Assembly (NCBI GenBank): GCA_947452985.1
Contig: CANGEU010000007.1
Coordinates: 1-61,793, forward strand
Direction: 5' to 3'
Source of the DNA: Micrococcales bacterium
Lineage (GTDB): Bacteria > Actinomycetota > Actinomycetes > Actinomycetales > Microbacteriaceae
DNA: 61,793 bases
A program made the translations under genes and the position numbers. The notes under the pieces were generated by a model. It had not been told where the DNA came from and did not search any database. It was given only the letters and a program-made list of their open reading frames with translations. Shown here piece after piece: positions 32,888 through 41,035 of this stretch (position 1 is the stretch's first letter; the number at the start of each line of letters is the position of its first letter).

Positions 32888-32909
32888 TTTTGCGCGAATT
32901 CGCGCAAAA
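32888..32909. promoter_or_regulatory. 22-base perfect palindrome, candidate operator
   Basis: GCGCGAATTCGCGC flanked by TTTT and AAAA reads identically on both strands. It lies between the divergent tRNA-Thr and the large surface-protein gene, about 11 bases upstream of the latter's -10 region, so it covers the -35 position. It lacks a U run in either direction and so is not a terminator. Confidence 0.5.
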
Positions 32910-32922
32910 TACCGCACGGGTA

Positions 32923-32928
32923 TACAGT
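32923..32928 (+). promoter_or_regulatory. -10 box (TACAGT) of the surface-protein gene
   Basis: TATACAGT offers TACAGT or TATACA as the -10. Transcription would start near 32935, placing AAAGGGG and the ATG at 32953 in a short leader. Confidence 0.4.
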
Positions 32929-32952
32929 TAAATGAGCAATCAAAGGGGCGTC

Positions 32953-35900
32953 ATGAAAAAGCTATCGATTTCACTAGTAGCAATCACCACACTGATCACG
33001 GGTCTAATCACCGCAGCTCCAGCAATGGCCGCGGTCGACCCGTCGTGTTCGGTTACCTACGCAGTCGACGGCCAGACCGTCACCGGCACTAGCGGTGGCG
33101 ACATCATCTGTTTGACGGGTAACAACATCACCGTCAACGCCCTCGGTGGCAACGACACTGTCATTGATTACGGCTCCAACAACATCATCAACCTTGGCGA
33201 TGGCGCCGACATCTACAACGGCACCGGCGGCAACGATGGCACCGTGAATGGTGGCATCGGCAACGATGAAATCACTGGAACCCCTGGCGAAGACACCTTG
33301 AACGGCGGCGACGGCGATGACACCATCATTGGCGGTTCAGCCAACGACGTGATCTCGGGCGGAGTCGGGGATGACACCCTGAGCGGTGGCGCTGGCGGCG
33401 ACAACATCACTGGTGAAGCTGGCGATGACACCCTGAATGGTAACGGCGACAGCGACTTCCTTGACGGCGGCGACGGTAGCGACACCATGATTGGTGGAAC
33501 TGCAGACGACACCATGCGCGGCGGAAACGGCAACGACACCATGGAAGGCGATTCCGGTCGCGACAACATTTTCGGCGAGGTCGGAACAGACAGCATTGAG
33601 GGTCAAGAAGGCGACGACGTGCTATCTGGTGGTCCTGGTGTTGACCAAATCGGTCGTCAAGAGCAGCTCGACTCGTTCGGCCTAAACCGTTGCGACTACA
33701 CCAACACCGAGGTCAAGCGCACCGAAACCTGCATCTACGACGACACTCCCCCAACTCTTGATGGCTTCAGCTGGAACAAGTCTTCCTACGAAGTTGGTAC
33801 TGCGGATGCAAATGCGATTCTCACAATCTCGACCTCAGACGATCAGGGCGTTGGTTACATGTGGGTCTACTGCACCGGCAACAATGCCGATGCCTGGCCA
33901 GTGAACATTTACATGACCGCCGTCAACGGCGTTTGGGGAATGACCGGTACCGGCAACCCAACCAAGGTTTCACAGATCGTAAACTCGCGCTCGCTTGAGC
34001 TCAAGGTTTCTCTCAAAATTGCCATGGGCACCATTCCGGGCACTTACCAGTGCCAACTTCAGGTTCGTGACCTACTTGATCACTACGCCTATGAAAACGG
34101 TGGCGGCCTAACCATCACCCGTTCCAACGGTAACTACGACGACGACGCTCCGGTTGTGAACAACTTCGCCTGGGATGCCGCTTCTTATGAGGTCGGTGCA
34201 GCGGCTATGCACATTCGTCCAACTTTCAATCTCACCGATGCGACCGGTGTTCGCAACTTCTACATCAACTGCTACGCGAACAACAACACCCCTAGCCCGA
34301 TCTACCTTTCCAGTTACTGGGACACATCAGGCCGAAAGTGGTCGACATATGGCACCAATAACCCGACCTTTACCTCAGATGTAAGTAGCAACACCAACTC
34401 AGACATCCAGGTAGACGCAACCGTGCGCCAAGGTTTCAAGCCTGGAAACTACGAGTGCTACATTTGGGCGCAAGACATTCAGGGTCACACCCTCTACAAG
34501 ACCTTGCCAACCCTAGTAATCACCCGCGCTCCGGGTGTTTACGACGACGAGGGTCCGGCCATCTCCGCCTTCTCATGGGACGCATCTGTCTACGACGCCG
34601 GGTCTCAGAAGATTCCAGTACGTTCAACTCTCACCGTTTCCGATGCAACCAGTTTCAACTTTTTCCAGGTTTACTGCATTGGAAAGACGAACCAGCCAAA
34701 CCCTGTTTCATACGTGGTTTATGGCAGCGGCACCAACTGGAACATCTACGGAACCGGTTCGCCTTACATCGTTTCAAAGACTGGCGACGACAAGCAGCTC
34801 ACACTAACGGTTGAATCTAGCCTTGAGTTCGGAAGTTACCCAGGTACCCACGACTGCTACGTGTACGCTCGCGACACCTACGAGCAGTATTCGAACACTG
34901 CAATTACCAGCCTCGTTGTAGCCCGCACACCTCCGGGTATGCCGAACGCTCCAACCGATGTGCGCTTCGACACCGTCACTGGTAAGCCAAATGAAGGAAC
35001 CGTTTCTTGGACCGCTCCATCTTTCTTGGGCAGCCCAGCGCTCAGGGACTACCAGATCGATTATTCGACCGACGGCACGACTTGGAAGACCCTGTACCGC
35101 AAGGAAGGTAAGAGCACCGAAACCTCTTACAAGATTCAGGCCGGGCTCGTAGCTGGAACCGACTACTACTTCAGAGTCCGCGGTGAAAACGGCGGCGGCT
35201 TCCTAGAGGGCAGCCTTGGCGCAGAGTGGTCGCAGGTCTTGCACACTCGCACGCTTGATCCTGCCGTTCCAACCGCACCAAGCGCGCTGACCGTCAAGAA
35301 CATCAGCAAGTCAGGTGCCAGCCTCAGCTGGACCGCTCCGACCTACAACGGTGGCGCTTTGATTACCGACTTCTTGGTTGAAACATCACGCGACGAGGGT
35401 GTTACCTGGGTTGCCGTTCCAAACAAGCCAGTATCAACTTCGGTGAACCTCACTCTCAGCGGATTGGCTCCAGGCACCCACTACCTAGTTCGCACCGCTG
35501 CGGTAAACCGTGCCGGTAACAGCGAGTTCACCTATCTAACCGACGGCTTCGCAACCCTTACCGGACCTGCTCAGAAGCCTCGTTCGCTGGCAACCGACCG
35601 GGTTGACACCACCTCGCTTCGCTTGACCTGGGAACTTCCAGAGTCAAACGGTGGGCTTCCAATCACCGACTACCGTGTTGAGGTTTCAGGAAACGGTGGC
35701 ACCACCTGGACCGCTGTTACCCACACGCCATCAAACTCAATCGGTTTCTTGGTGAACACACTTTCGAAGGGTAAGACCTATAAGTTCCGCGTTGCTGCGG
35801 TCACAAGTGCTGGAATCGGAGCTTACTCAGACGTAATCACGGCAACCACGACGGTTTCGGTTCCGGCCGCACCAACCTCCCTAACCGTCCGTGGAATCAC

Positions 35901-36735
35901 CGGTAACGGCGTTGGGCTAACTTGGAAAGCTCCAACCGACAACGGTGGTTCACCAATCTACGACTACCAGATCGAGGTGGCTCGTGCCGGCTCAGACAAC
36001 TGGGTAATGGTTGATCACCCAGAGTCAATCGCAAAGACCTACGGAGTCAACGGGCTAGCGCCAGGGGTGGCTTACCAGGTTCGAGTCTCAGCCGTGAACG
36101 CTGCTGGCTATTCAGCCTTCCTAGAGGGCTCATTCACAACCTCTGTGATGAAGCCAAGCGCACCGCAAAACCTTGAAGCCTCAAACGTGACACCATCTGG
36201 GCTAACCCTCGGCTGGTCGCTTCCAGAGACCAACGGTGGCGCGGCCCTAACCGACTACAAGGTTGAGATCTCGAGCAACTGCTCGACCTACACCGCAATT
36301 AGTCACACAGCGTCGAACGCACTTGGCTTCAACGTGACCAAGTTGGCCGCCGGCACCAAGTACTGTGTTCGAGTTTCTGCAAAGAACTCGGTTGGCTTCT
36401 CGGTTCCTTCTGAAGTAATTCAGGTGGTCACCTACGGAAACGCACCAGCAGCGCCAACCGCACTTCGCGTGTCGAACAAGAACAAGACCACCGTCGTTCT
36501 CGGTTGGGCTGCAGCTGCCGTGATCGATGGCAGCAAGGTACGCAACTACACCGTGAGCTACTCGGTTGATCAGGGCGCTACCTGGACCACAGTTCGCAAA
36601 GCCAATTCAGCCAGCACCACCCTCACCGTAACCGGCCTTCACAGTGCCACCAGCTACTGGTTCAAAGTGACTGCCACCAACGATGTCGGTGAATCCGAGG
36701 CACAGCAAAACCCGCTAGTGGTTGTTACTAAGTAA
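32953..36735 (+). CDS. Large secreted RTX-like/FN3 repeat protein
   Basis: A 1260-residue exported protein. The signal peptide is MKKLSISLVAITTLITGLI ending in MAA. Residues about 59-232 hold some 15 RTX-type nonapeptides (GGxGxDxx), which bind calcium. Three modules of about 130 residues follow (262-660), each opening YDD-P and carrying one Cys pair (YCTG/YQCQ, NCYA/YECY, YCIG/HDCY). Six FN3 domains fill 663-1260. There is no LPxTG or membrane anchor. I chose ATG 32953 for its AAAGGGG site and clean signal peptide; an in-frame ATG at 32932 is possible. An adhesin or matrix protein is likely. Confidence 0.85.
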   Translation: MKKLSISLVAITTLITGLITAAPAMAAVDPSCSVTYAVDGQTVTGTSGGDIICLTGNNITVNALGGNDTVIDYGSNNIINLGDGADIYNGTGGNDGTVNGGIGNDEITGTPGEDTLNGGDGDDTIIGGSANDVISGGVGDDTLSGGAGGDNITGEAGDDTLNGNGDSDFLDGGDGSDTMIGGTADDTMRGGNGNDTMEGDSGRDNIFGEVGTDSIEGQEGDDVLSGGPGVDQIGRQEQLDSFGLNRCDYTNTEVKRTETCIYDDTPPTLDGFSWNKSSYEVGTADANAILTISTSDDQGVGYMWVYCTGNNADAWPVNIYMTAVNGVWGMTGTGNPTKVSQIVNSRSLELKVSLKIAMGTIPGTYQCQLQVRDLLDHYAYENGGGLTITRSNGNYDDDAPVVNNFAWDAASYEVGAAAMHIRPTFNLTDATGVRNFYINCYANNNTPSPIYLSSYWDTSGRKWSTYGTNNPTFTSDVSSNTNSDIQVDATVRQGFKPGNYECYIWAQDIQGHTLYKTLPTLVITRAPGVYDDEGPAISAFSWDASVYDAGSQKIPVRSTLTVSDATSFNFFQVYCIGKTNQPNPVSYVVYGSGTNWNIYGTGSPYIVSKTGDDKQLTLTVESSLEFGSYPGTHDCYVYARDTYEQYSNTAITSLVVARTPPGMPNAPTDVRFDTVTGKPNEGTVSWTAPSFLGSPALRDYQIDYSTDGTTWKTLYRKEGKSTETSYKIQAGLVAGTDYYFRVRGENGGGFLEGSLGAEWSQVLHTRTLDPAVPTAPSALTVKNISKSGASLSWTAPTYNGGALITDFLVETSRDEGVTWVAVPNKPVSTSVNLTLSGLAPGTHYLVRTAAVNRAGNSEFTYLTDGFATLTGPAQKPRSLATDRVDTTSLRLTWELPESNGGLPITDYRVEVSGNGGTTWTAVTHTPSNSIGFLVNTLSKGKTYKFRVAAVTSAGIGAYSDVITATTTVSVPAAPTSLTVRGITGNGVGLTWKAPTDNGGSPIYDYQIEVARAGSDNWVMVDHPESIAKTYGVNGLAPGVAYQVRVSAVNAAGYSAFLEGSFTTSVMKPSAPQNLEASNVTPSGLTLGWSLPETNGGAALTDYKVEISSNCSTYTAISHTASNALGFNVTKLAAGTKYCVRVSAKNSVGFSVPSEVIQVVTYGNAPAAPTALRVSNKNKTTVVLGWAAAAVIDGSKVRNYTVSYSVDQGATWTTVRKANSASTTLTVTGLHSATSYWFKVTATNDVGESEAQQNPLVVVTK

Positions 36736-36748
36736 CACCTCTAGCGGG
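36711..36748. terminator. Long hairpin at the end of the surface-protein gene
   Basis: CCCGCTAG pairs with CTAGCGGG, and inside it TGTTAC pairs with GTAACA, with one mismatch and a bulge between. The stop codon lies in the top. There is no clear U run, so it may protect or terminate mRNAs of both convergent genes only weakly. Confidence 0.5.
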
Positions 36749-36763
36749 CTAAGCGATTAGTTA

Positions 36764-37585
36764 TTAGTTGCTTTTAGCTGGAGCCACGGTCTGCAACCAC
36801 TGCAAGAACATTGCAGCGTTGGTTAGGTCGCCGGCATAAAGCTGGTCGTTCACGATGACGCTTGGGGTACCGGCAAATGGAACCGAAGTTCCAGGTACCT
36901 TTTCCTTGTAACCAGGAGTCTGGTTCTTAGCCCAGTTGGCCCAGTTAGCGTTCGTAATGCAATCCAAAGTACCGGCATCGGTCACACCAATCTGCTTCGC
37001 CAGCGCTGCAAGTGCGGCGTTGTCTGGTCCGGCGGTGTTTTCACCCGGCTGCTGGTTGTAAAGCGCAGTGTTGTAGTCAAGGAAATGTGCTGGATCGGTG
37101 TCGGCAACACACATCAAAGCGCTTCCGGCACGGCTCGAATACTCGTTGACCGAGGCGCCGTCCAAGAATGAAATTGGGTGAAGCTCCAGGTTGTATTTGC
37201 CAGCCTTCACAAGCTCAATGATCTGCGGCATGTTTGGGCCTTCAAAAGCGCGACAGGCTGGGCACTGAAGGTCTTGGTAGATGATGATGGTCGGAACGGT
37301 TTTGTCGATGTCGGCAGCCGTCTTAGCAACCACTAGATCCTTGGTAATGGTCACGCCACCATTAGTGAAGGCGGTACTTGGTGATTCACCTGGCTGAACC
37401 GGGGCCGGCTGGCTAGCTGCAATGAAGAATGCACCTGCAATGATGCCGGCAGCGCCAAGAACCGAGCCGAGAATAATGAAAAGCTTCTTGCGCCCTTCAC
37501 CCTTCTTCTGAGCCTCACGCATAGCTTTTGCTTTGGCGCGGGCCGCTTCACGCTGCTGATCGCGAGTTAGTTTTTCGTTGCTCAT
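36764..37585 (-). CDS. DsbA-like membrane-anchored thiol oxidoreductase 1
   Basis: A 273-residue protein. It has a basic helical N terminus (QQREAARAKAKAMREAQ), one transmembrane helix (about 35-57) and an outward thioredoxin-fold DsbA domain with the CPAC active site (DLQCPACRAFEG) and the cis-proline region GTPSVIVN. It would form or shuffle disulfides in secreted proteins. Its neighbours are a close paralog and a Cys-pair-rich secreted protein, which suggests that protein as client. Confidence 0.9.
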   Translation of the reverse strand: MSNEKLTRDQQREAARAKAKAMREAQKKGEGRKKLFIILGSVLGAAGIIAGAFFIAASQPAPVQPGESPSTAFTNGGVTITKDLVVAKTAADIDKTVPTIIIYQDLQCPACRAFEGPNMPQIIELVKAGKYNLELHPISFLDGASVNEYSSRAGSALMCVADTDPAHFLDYNTALYNQQPGENTAGPDNAALAALAKQIGVTDAGTLDCITNANWANWAKNQTPGYKEKVPGTSVPFAGTPSVIVNDQLYAGDLTNAAMFLQWLQTVAPAKSN

Positions 37586-37672
37586 TTGTTTGTCCTTAAC
37601 TTCGACTCGATTAGGAGCAGTCGGAAGTTACCAGTCTAAAACAGTTGACCAGTTCAAACCAGTGAGAGACGG

Positions 37673-38497
37673 CTATTTGGAAAGTGGAGCCACGACCTCA
37701 AGCCATTGGATGAAGTCCGCGGGATTCGCAGAACGAATTTCATATTGCTGACCGTTAACCATCACGAATGGCGTTCCGCCGAAAGTCAGGTCACTTCCGG
37801 GAACCTTGCCAACGTAGATGTCTCGACCTTGTTTCTTAGACCAAGTTGCATATTTATTACGTGTAATGCAATCCAGGGCATTGGCATCGTTGATGCCAAC
37901 TCCTTGGGCTGCATTCGCTAGCTCCTCTGAACTTGGACCAGAACTGTTCTCTTCCGGCTGCTTCGCAAAGAGTGTCTTGTGGTAGTCAAGGAACTTAGTT
38001 GGAGCAAAGTCGGCTGCACACATCATTGCGCTAGCGGCTCTGCTCGAATATTCATTGGCTGAGTGGCCGTCCAAGAAGGAAATTGGATGAAGTTCAAGAG
38101 AATATTTTCCAGCCTTCACCAGTTCCAAAATTACAGGCATAATCGGCTCTTCAAAAGCTTTACAGATTGGACATTGCGGGTCCTCATAAAGAACGATTTT
38201 GGTGATGGAAGTGTCAACGTCTTTGACGTTCCCTGCAACCTGCAGATCAGCACCAATTGAAATTCCACCGTTGAAAAATGCCGCCTTCGGACTTGCCCCA
38301 GTCTCAGAAGAACCCGTTGCGGCACCTAATACCGCCCAAACAATTAGGGAAATTAGCGCGACAACAGCGGCTACGACAGAAACGAGAATCGTAACCTTTC
38401 GCCGACCTTCACCCTTTTTCTGGGCTTCACGGATTGCCTTAGCTTTGACGCGGGCAGCCTCACGCTGCTGATCTCTCGTCAATTTCTCGTTTGACAT
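37673..38497 (-). CDS. DsbA-like membrane-anchored thiol oxidoreductase 2
   Basis: A 274-residue paralog of the next gene, with the same MSNEKLTRDQQREAAR start, one transmembrane helix and a DsbA domain with CPIC (DPQCPICKAFEE) and GTPFVMVN. The two are clearly tandem duplicates, but codon choice differs through most of the gene and this copy is visibly more A+T rich. It has a strong AGGGGG ribosome-binding site, and 87 bases separate the two genes. Confidence 0.9.
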   Translation of the reverse strand: MSNEKLTRDQQREAARVKAKAIREAQKKGEGRRKVTILVSVVAAVVALISLIVWAVLGAATGSSETGASPKAAFFNGGISIGADLQVAGNVKDVDTSITKIVLYEDPQCPICKAFEEPIMPVILELVKAGKYSLELHPISFLDGHSANEYSSRAASAMMCAADFAPTKFLDYHKTLFAKQPEENSSGPSSEELANAAQGVGINDANALDCITRNKYATWSKKQGRDIYVGKVPGSDLTFGGTPFVMVNGQQYEIRSANPADFIQWLEVVAPLSK

Positions 38498-38582
38498 TAG
38501 TCCCCCTGGGTTTGATTACGAATCAGTGACATTCAGATTTCCCAGCCTAATAGACCACCACAGCGATGCCATAATGGGTATA

Positions 38583-38641
38583 CCTGCAGGCGACCGTTTG
38601 CAGGCTCTTTTACAAAGGATCGTCCGGCACGTACCTGCCGG
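38583..38641 (+). ncRNA. Candidate msiK-type leader RNA
   Basis: The leader of the sugar-importer ATPase gene contains two hairpins: CCTGCA/TGCAGG (38583-38604, loop 10) and CCGGCA/TGCCGG (38624-38641, loop 6), the second ending 3 bases before the AGGAG site. Actinobacterial msiK genes are known to carry a conserved structured 5' UTR of unknown ligand (the msiK RNA motif). I cannot confirm the match without a covariance search. Confidence 0.4.
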
Positions 38642-38654
38642 TTTAGGAGAAAAA

Positions 38655-39725
38655 ATGGCAACAGTATCATTCAGAAAAGCCACCCGCCTGTACCCAGGCA
38701 CCCCGCGTCCAGCCGTTAACGAGCTAGACCTTGAAATCAAGGATGGCGAGTTCCTAGTTCTCGTTGGACCATCGGGTTGTGGAAAGTCAACCAGCCTTCG
38801 TATGTTGGCCGGTCTTGAAGAGGTGAACGCAGGTTCGATCTTCATCGGAGACCGCGACGTTACCGACATCGAGCCAAAAGACCGCGACATCGCAATGGTG
38901 TTCCAGAACTACGCTCTATACCCACACATGACTGTTGCCGAGAACATGGGCTTCGCTCTAAAGATTGCTGGTGTTCCTAAGGAAGAGCGCGCCGAGCGTG
39001 TTCTTGAGGCTGCCAAGCTTCTCGACCTTGAGCAGTACCTAGGCCGTAAGCCAAAGGCTCTTTCTGGTGGTCAGCGCCAGCGTGTAGCCATGGGTCGTGC
39101 AATCGTTCGTAAGCCTCAGGTGTTCCTAATGGACGAGCCGCTATCGAACCTTGACGCCAAGCTACGTGTTCAGACCCGTACCCAGATCGCTTCGCTTCAG
39201 CGTCGTCTAGGTGTAACCACCGTTTACGTAACCCACGACCAGGTTGAAGCTATGACCATGGGAGACCGCGTTGCAGTTCTAAAGGACGGCGTTCTTCAGC
39301 AGGTTGCTACCCCTCGTGAACTTTACGAGCGCCCAATGAACGTTTTCGTTGCAGGCTTCATTGGCTCACCAGCCATGAACCTTCTTCAGCTTCCTGTAAC
39401 TGCTACCGGCGTAAAGTTCGGTGACGCAGAGATCAAGGTTGAGAAGAGCGTTCTAGCTAAGACCAAGGAAAAGACCATCACCGTTGGTCTTCGCCCAGAA
39501 GACGTAGTAGTTGCCAAGTCGGGTCTTCCACTAGTGGTTGACGTTATCGAAGAACTTGGTGCCGATGCATTCATCTACGGTTCGGTTGAGCTTGAAGGAG
39601 TCAAGGCAGATGTAACCGTTCGTGTTGAGTCAAACGGTTCGGTGAAGGCTGGTTCAACCATCCACATCGCACCTGCTGGCCAGGCACACTTGTTCGATGC
39701 AGAGTCGGGCGAGCGCCTCAACTAG
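38655..39725 (+). CDS. msiK: Multiple-sugar ABC importer ATPase
   Basis: A 356-residue UgpC/MalK/MsiK-type ATPase with Walker A GPSGCGKST, Q-loop QNYALYPHMTV, signature ALSGGQRQR, Walker B FLMDEPLSNLDAKLR and a C-terminal regulatory TOBE/OB domain. A stand-alone gene of this type normally powers several separate sugar permeases. The start at 38655 follows AGGAG by four bases; the frame extends upstream but without a site. The stop shares one base with the next gene's GTG. Confidence 0.93.
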   Translation: MATVSFRKATRLYPGTPRPAVNELDLEIKDGEFLVLVGPSGCGKSTSLRMLAGLEEVNAGSIFIGDRDVTDIEPKDRDIAMVFQNYALYPHMTVAENMGFALKIAGVPKEERAERVLEAAKLLDLEQYLGRKPKALSGGQRQRVAMGRAIVRKPQVFLMDEPLSNLDAKLRVQTRTQIASLQRRLGVTTVYVTHDQVEAMTMGDRVAVLKDGVLQQVATPRELYERPMNVFVAGFIGSPAMNLLQLPVTATGVKFGDAEIKVEKSVLAKTKEKTITVGLRPEDVVVAKSGLPLVVDVIEELGADAFIYGSVELEGVKADVTVRVESNGSVKAGSTIHIAPAGQAHLFDAESGERLN

Positions 39726-41035
39726 TGAGTCAATCTCTAGACATTACAACTGCCGCGGTAGATCCAGCTCTTCTGGATTTACCGTGGCAGTTGCCTTTGG
39801 AAGACTGGCCTTCCGATCGTATTGCTGCTCTGCCTAAGGGTTTGTCGCGTCACACGGTGCGCTTCGCTCACCTGAGTGATCACGTCATAGCGATTAAAGA
39901 AACTCTGCCGGAGTTAGCCAAGCGCGAATACGAAATGCTCAAGCGTCTTATTGCCCTTGACGTGCCTTCTGTTGAGCCGTTCGCGATTATCAATAACCGA
40001 ACCGACGAAGCTGGTAACCCGCTGCCCGCGGTGTTGATTACCCGCCACCTAAAGTTTTCTCTCCCCTACCGCGCCATGTGGTCGCAGGGTCTTCGCCCGG
40101 AAACCGCATCGCGTTTGGTGGATGCCCTGGCAGTGCTTTTGGTGCGCCTGCACATCGCTGGTTTCTTCTGGGGCGACGTTTCGCTTTCTAACACTCTGTT
40201 CCGCCGCGACGCCGGCGCCTTCGCTGCCTATCTGGTTGATGCCGAAACTGGGCAGCTCTACGACGGCGGACTTTCGAACGGTCAGCGCGAGAACGACCTC
40301 GAGATTGCCCGCGTGAACATTGCTGGTGAACTACTAGACCTTATCGCTAGCGGTAACGCTGCTCCCGGCGTCGACGCCAACGTGGTTTCCGACCGCATCA
40401 TTTCGAAGTACCGAAACCTTTGGAAAGAGCTCACTGCCGCCGAAGTAATTGGCTCTACGGAGAAGTGGAAGATCAACCGTCGAGTCGAACGCTTGAACGA
40501 GCTTGGCTTCGACATCGAAGAAATGACCATTAAGGCCGACGGCAACGACAGCACCATCACCATCAAACCAAAGGTGGTCGACGCCGGACACCACGGCCGC
40601 CGCTTACTTCGACTAACTGGGCTTGACGTTGAAGAGAATCAGGCCCGCCGCCTGCTGAACGACCTCGACGAATACCGTTTGGCAAACCCGAGACCTGGTG
40701 CCGACGAAGAAGTGCTCGCCCATGAGTGGCTGAGTCGTGCCTTTGAACCGATCATCACGGCTATTCCCAAGCACATGACCGGCAAGCTTGAGCCAGCCGA
40801 AATTTATCACCAGGTACTAGAGCACCGCTGGTTCATCTCGCAGAATTTGGGCCGAGAGGTCGATTCAACCGAGGCTGTGAATTCTTACATCACCAATGTT
40901 TTGGCGCACCGACGAGAAGAGGAAGCGCTTATTGAACCGACTACCGGTTCGATTACCCTTCCAGATGCCGTGCCTTCGGGAACCATCCAAGTGGCAAACG
41001 AAGATGGCGAAGTCGACTGGCGAGACCTGGTCTAG
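39725..41035 (+). CDS. DUF4032 protein with kinase-like N-terminal domain
   Basis: A 436-residue protein. Residues about 45-215 resemble small-molecule or lipopolysaccharide kinases: IKETLPELAKREYEML (Lys/Glu pair), a hinge VLITRHL, the catalytic-loop-like GFFWGDVSLSNTLF and the metal-binding YLVDAETG. The C-terminal half is the actinobacterial DUF4032 domain. Being translationally coupled to msiK suggests a link with sugar uptake, for example sugar phosphorylation or control, but no function is established. Confidence 0.8.
   Translation: MSQSLDITTAAVDPALLDLPWQLPLEDWPSDRIAALPKGLSRHTVRFAHLSDHVIAIKETLPELAKREYEMLKRLIALDVPSVEPFAIINNRTDEAGNPLPAVLITRHLKFSLPYRAMWSQGLRPETASRLVDALAVLLVRLHIAGFFWGDVSLSNTLFRRDAGAFAAYLVDAETGQLYDGGLSNGQRENDLEIARVNIAGELLDLIASGNAAPGVDANVVSDRIISKYRNLWKELTAAEVIGSTEKWKINRRVERLNELGFDIEEMTIKADGNDSTITIKPKVVDAGHHGRRLLRLTGLDVEENQARRLLNDLDEYRLANPRPGADEEVLAHEWLSRAFEPIITAIPKHMTGKLEPAEIYHQVLEHRWFISQNLGREVDSTEAVNSYITNVLAHRREEEALIEPTTGSITLPDAVPSGTIQVANEDGEVDWRDLV

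Noticed and set aside
32888-32909. Terminator for tRNA-Thr or the surface gene
   Set aside because: It lies upstream of both genes and lacks a U run in either direction.
33213-33606. Pro/Ser-rich and Val/Ala-rich frames opposite the RTX region
   Set aside because: Antisense readings of periodic GGxGxD codons; repeats keep all frames open.
38526-38654. 43-codon N-terminal extension of the sugar ATPase
   Set aside because: It covers the hairpin leader; AGGAG lies immediately before the ATG at 38655, and homologues start there.
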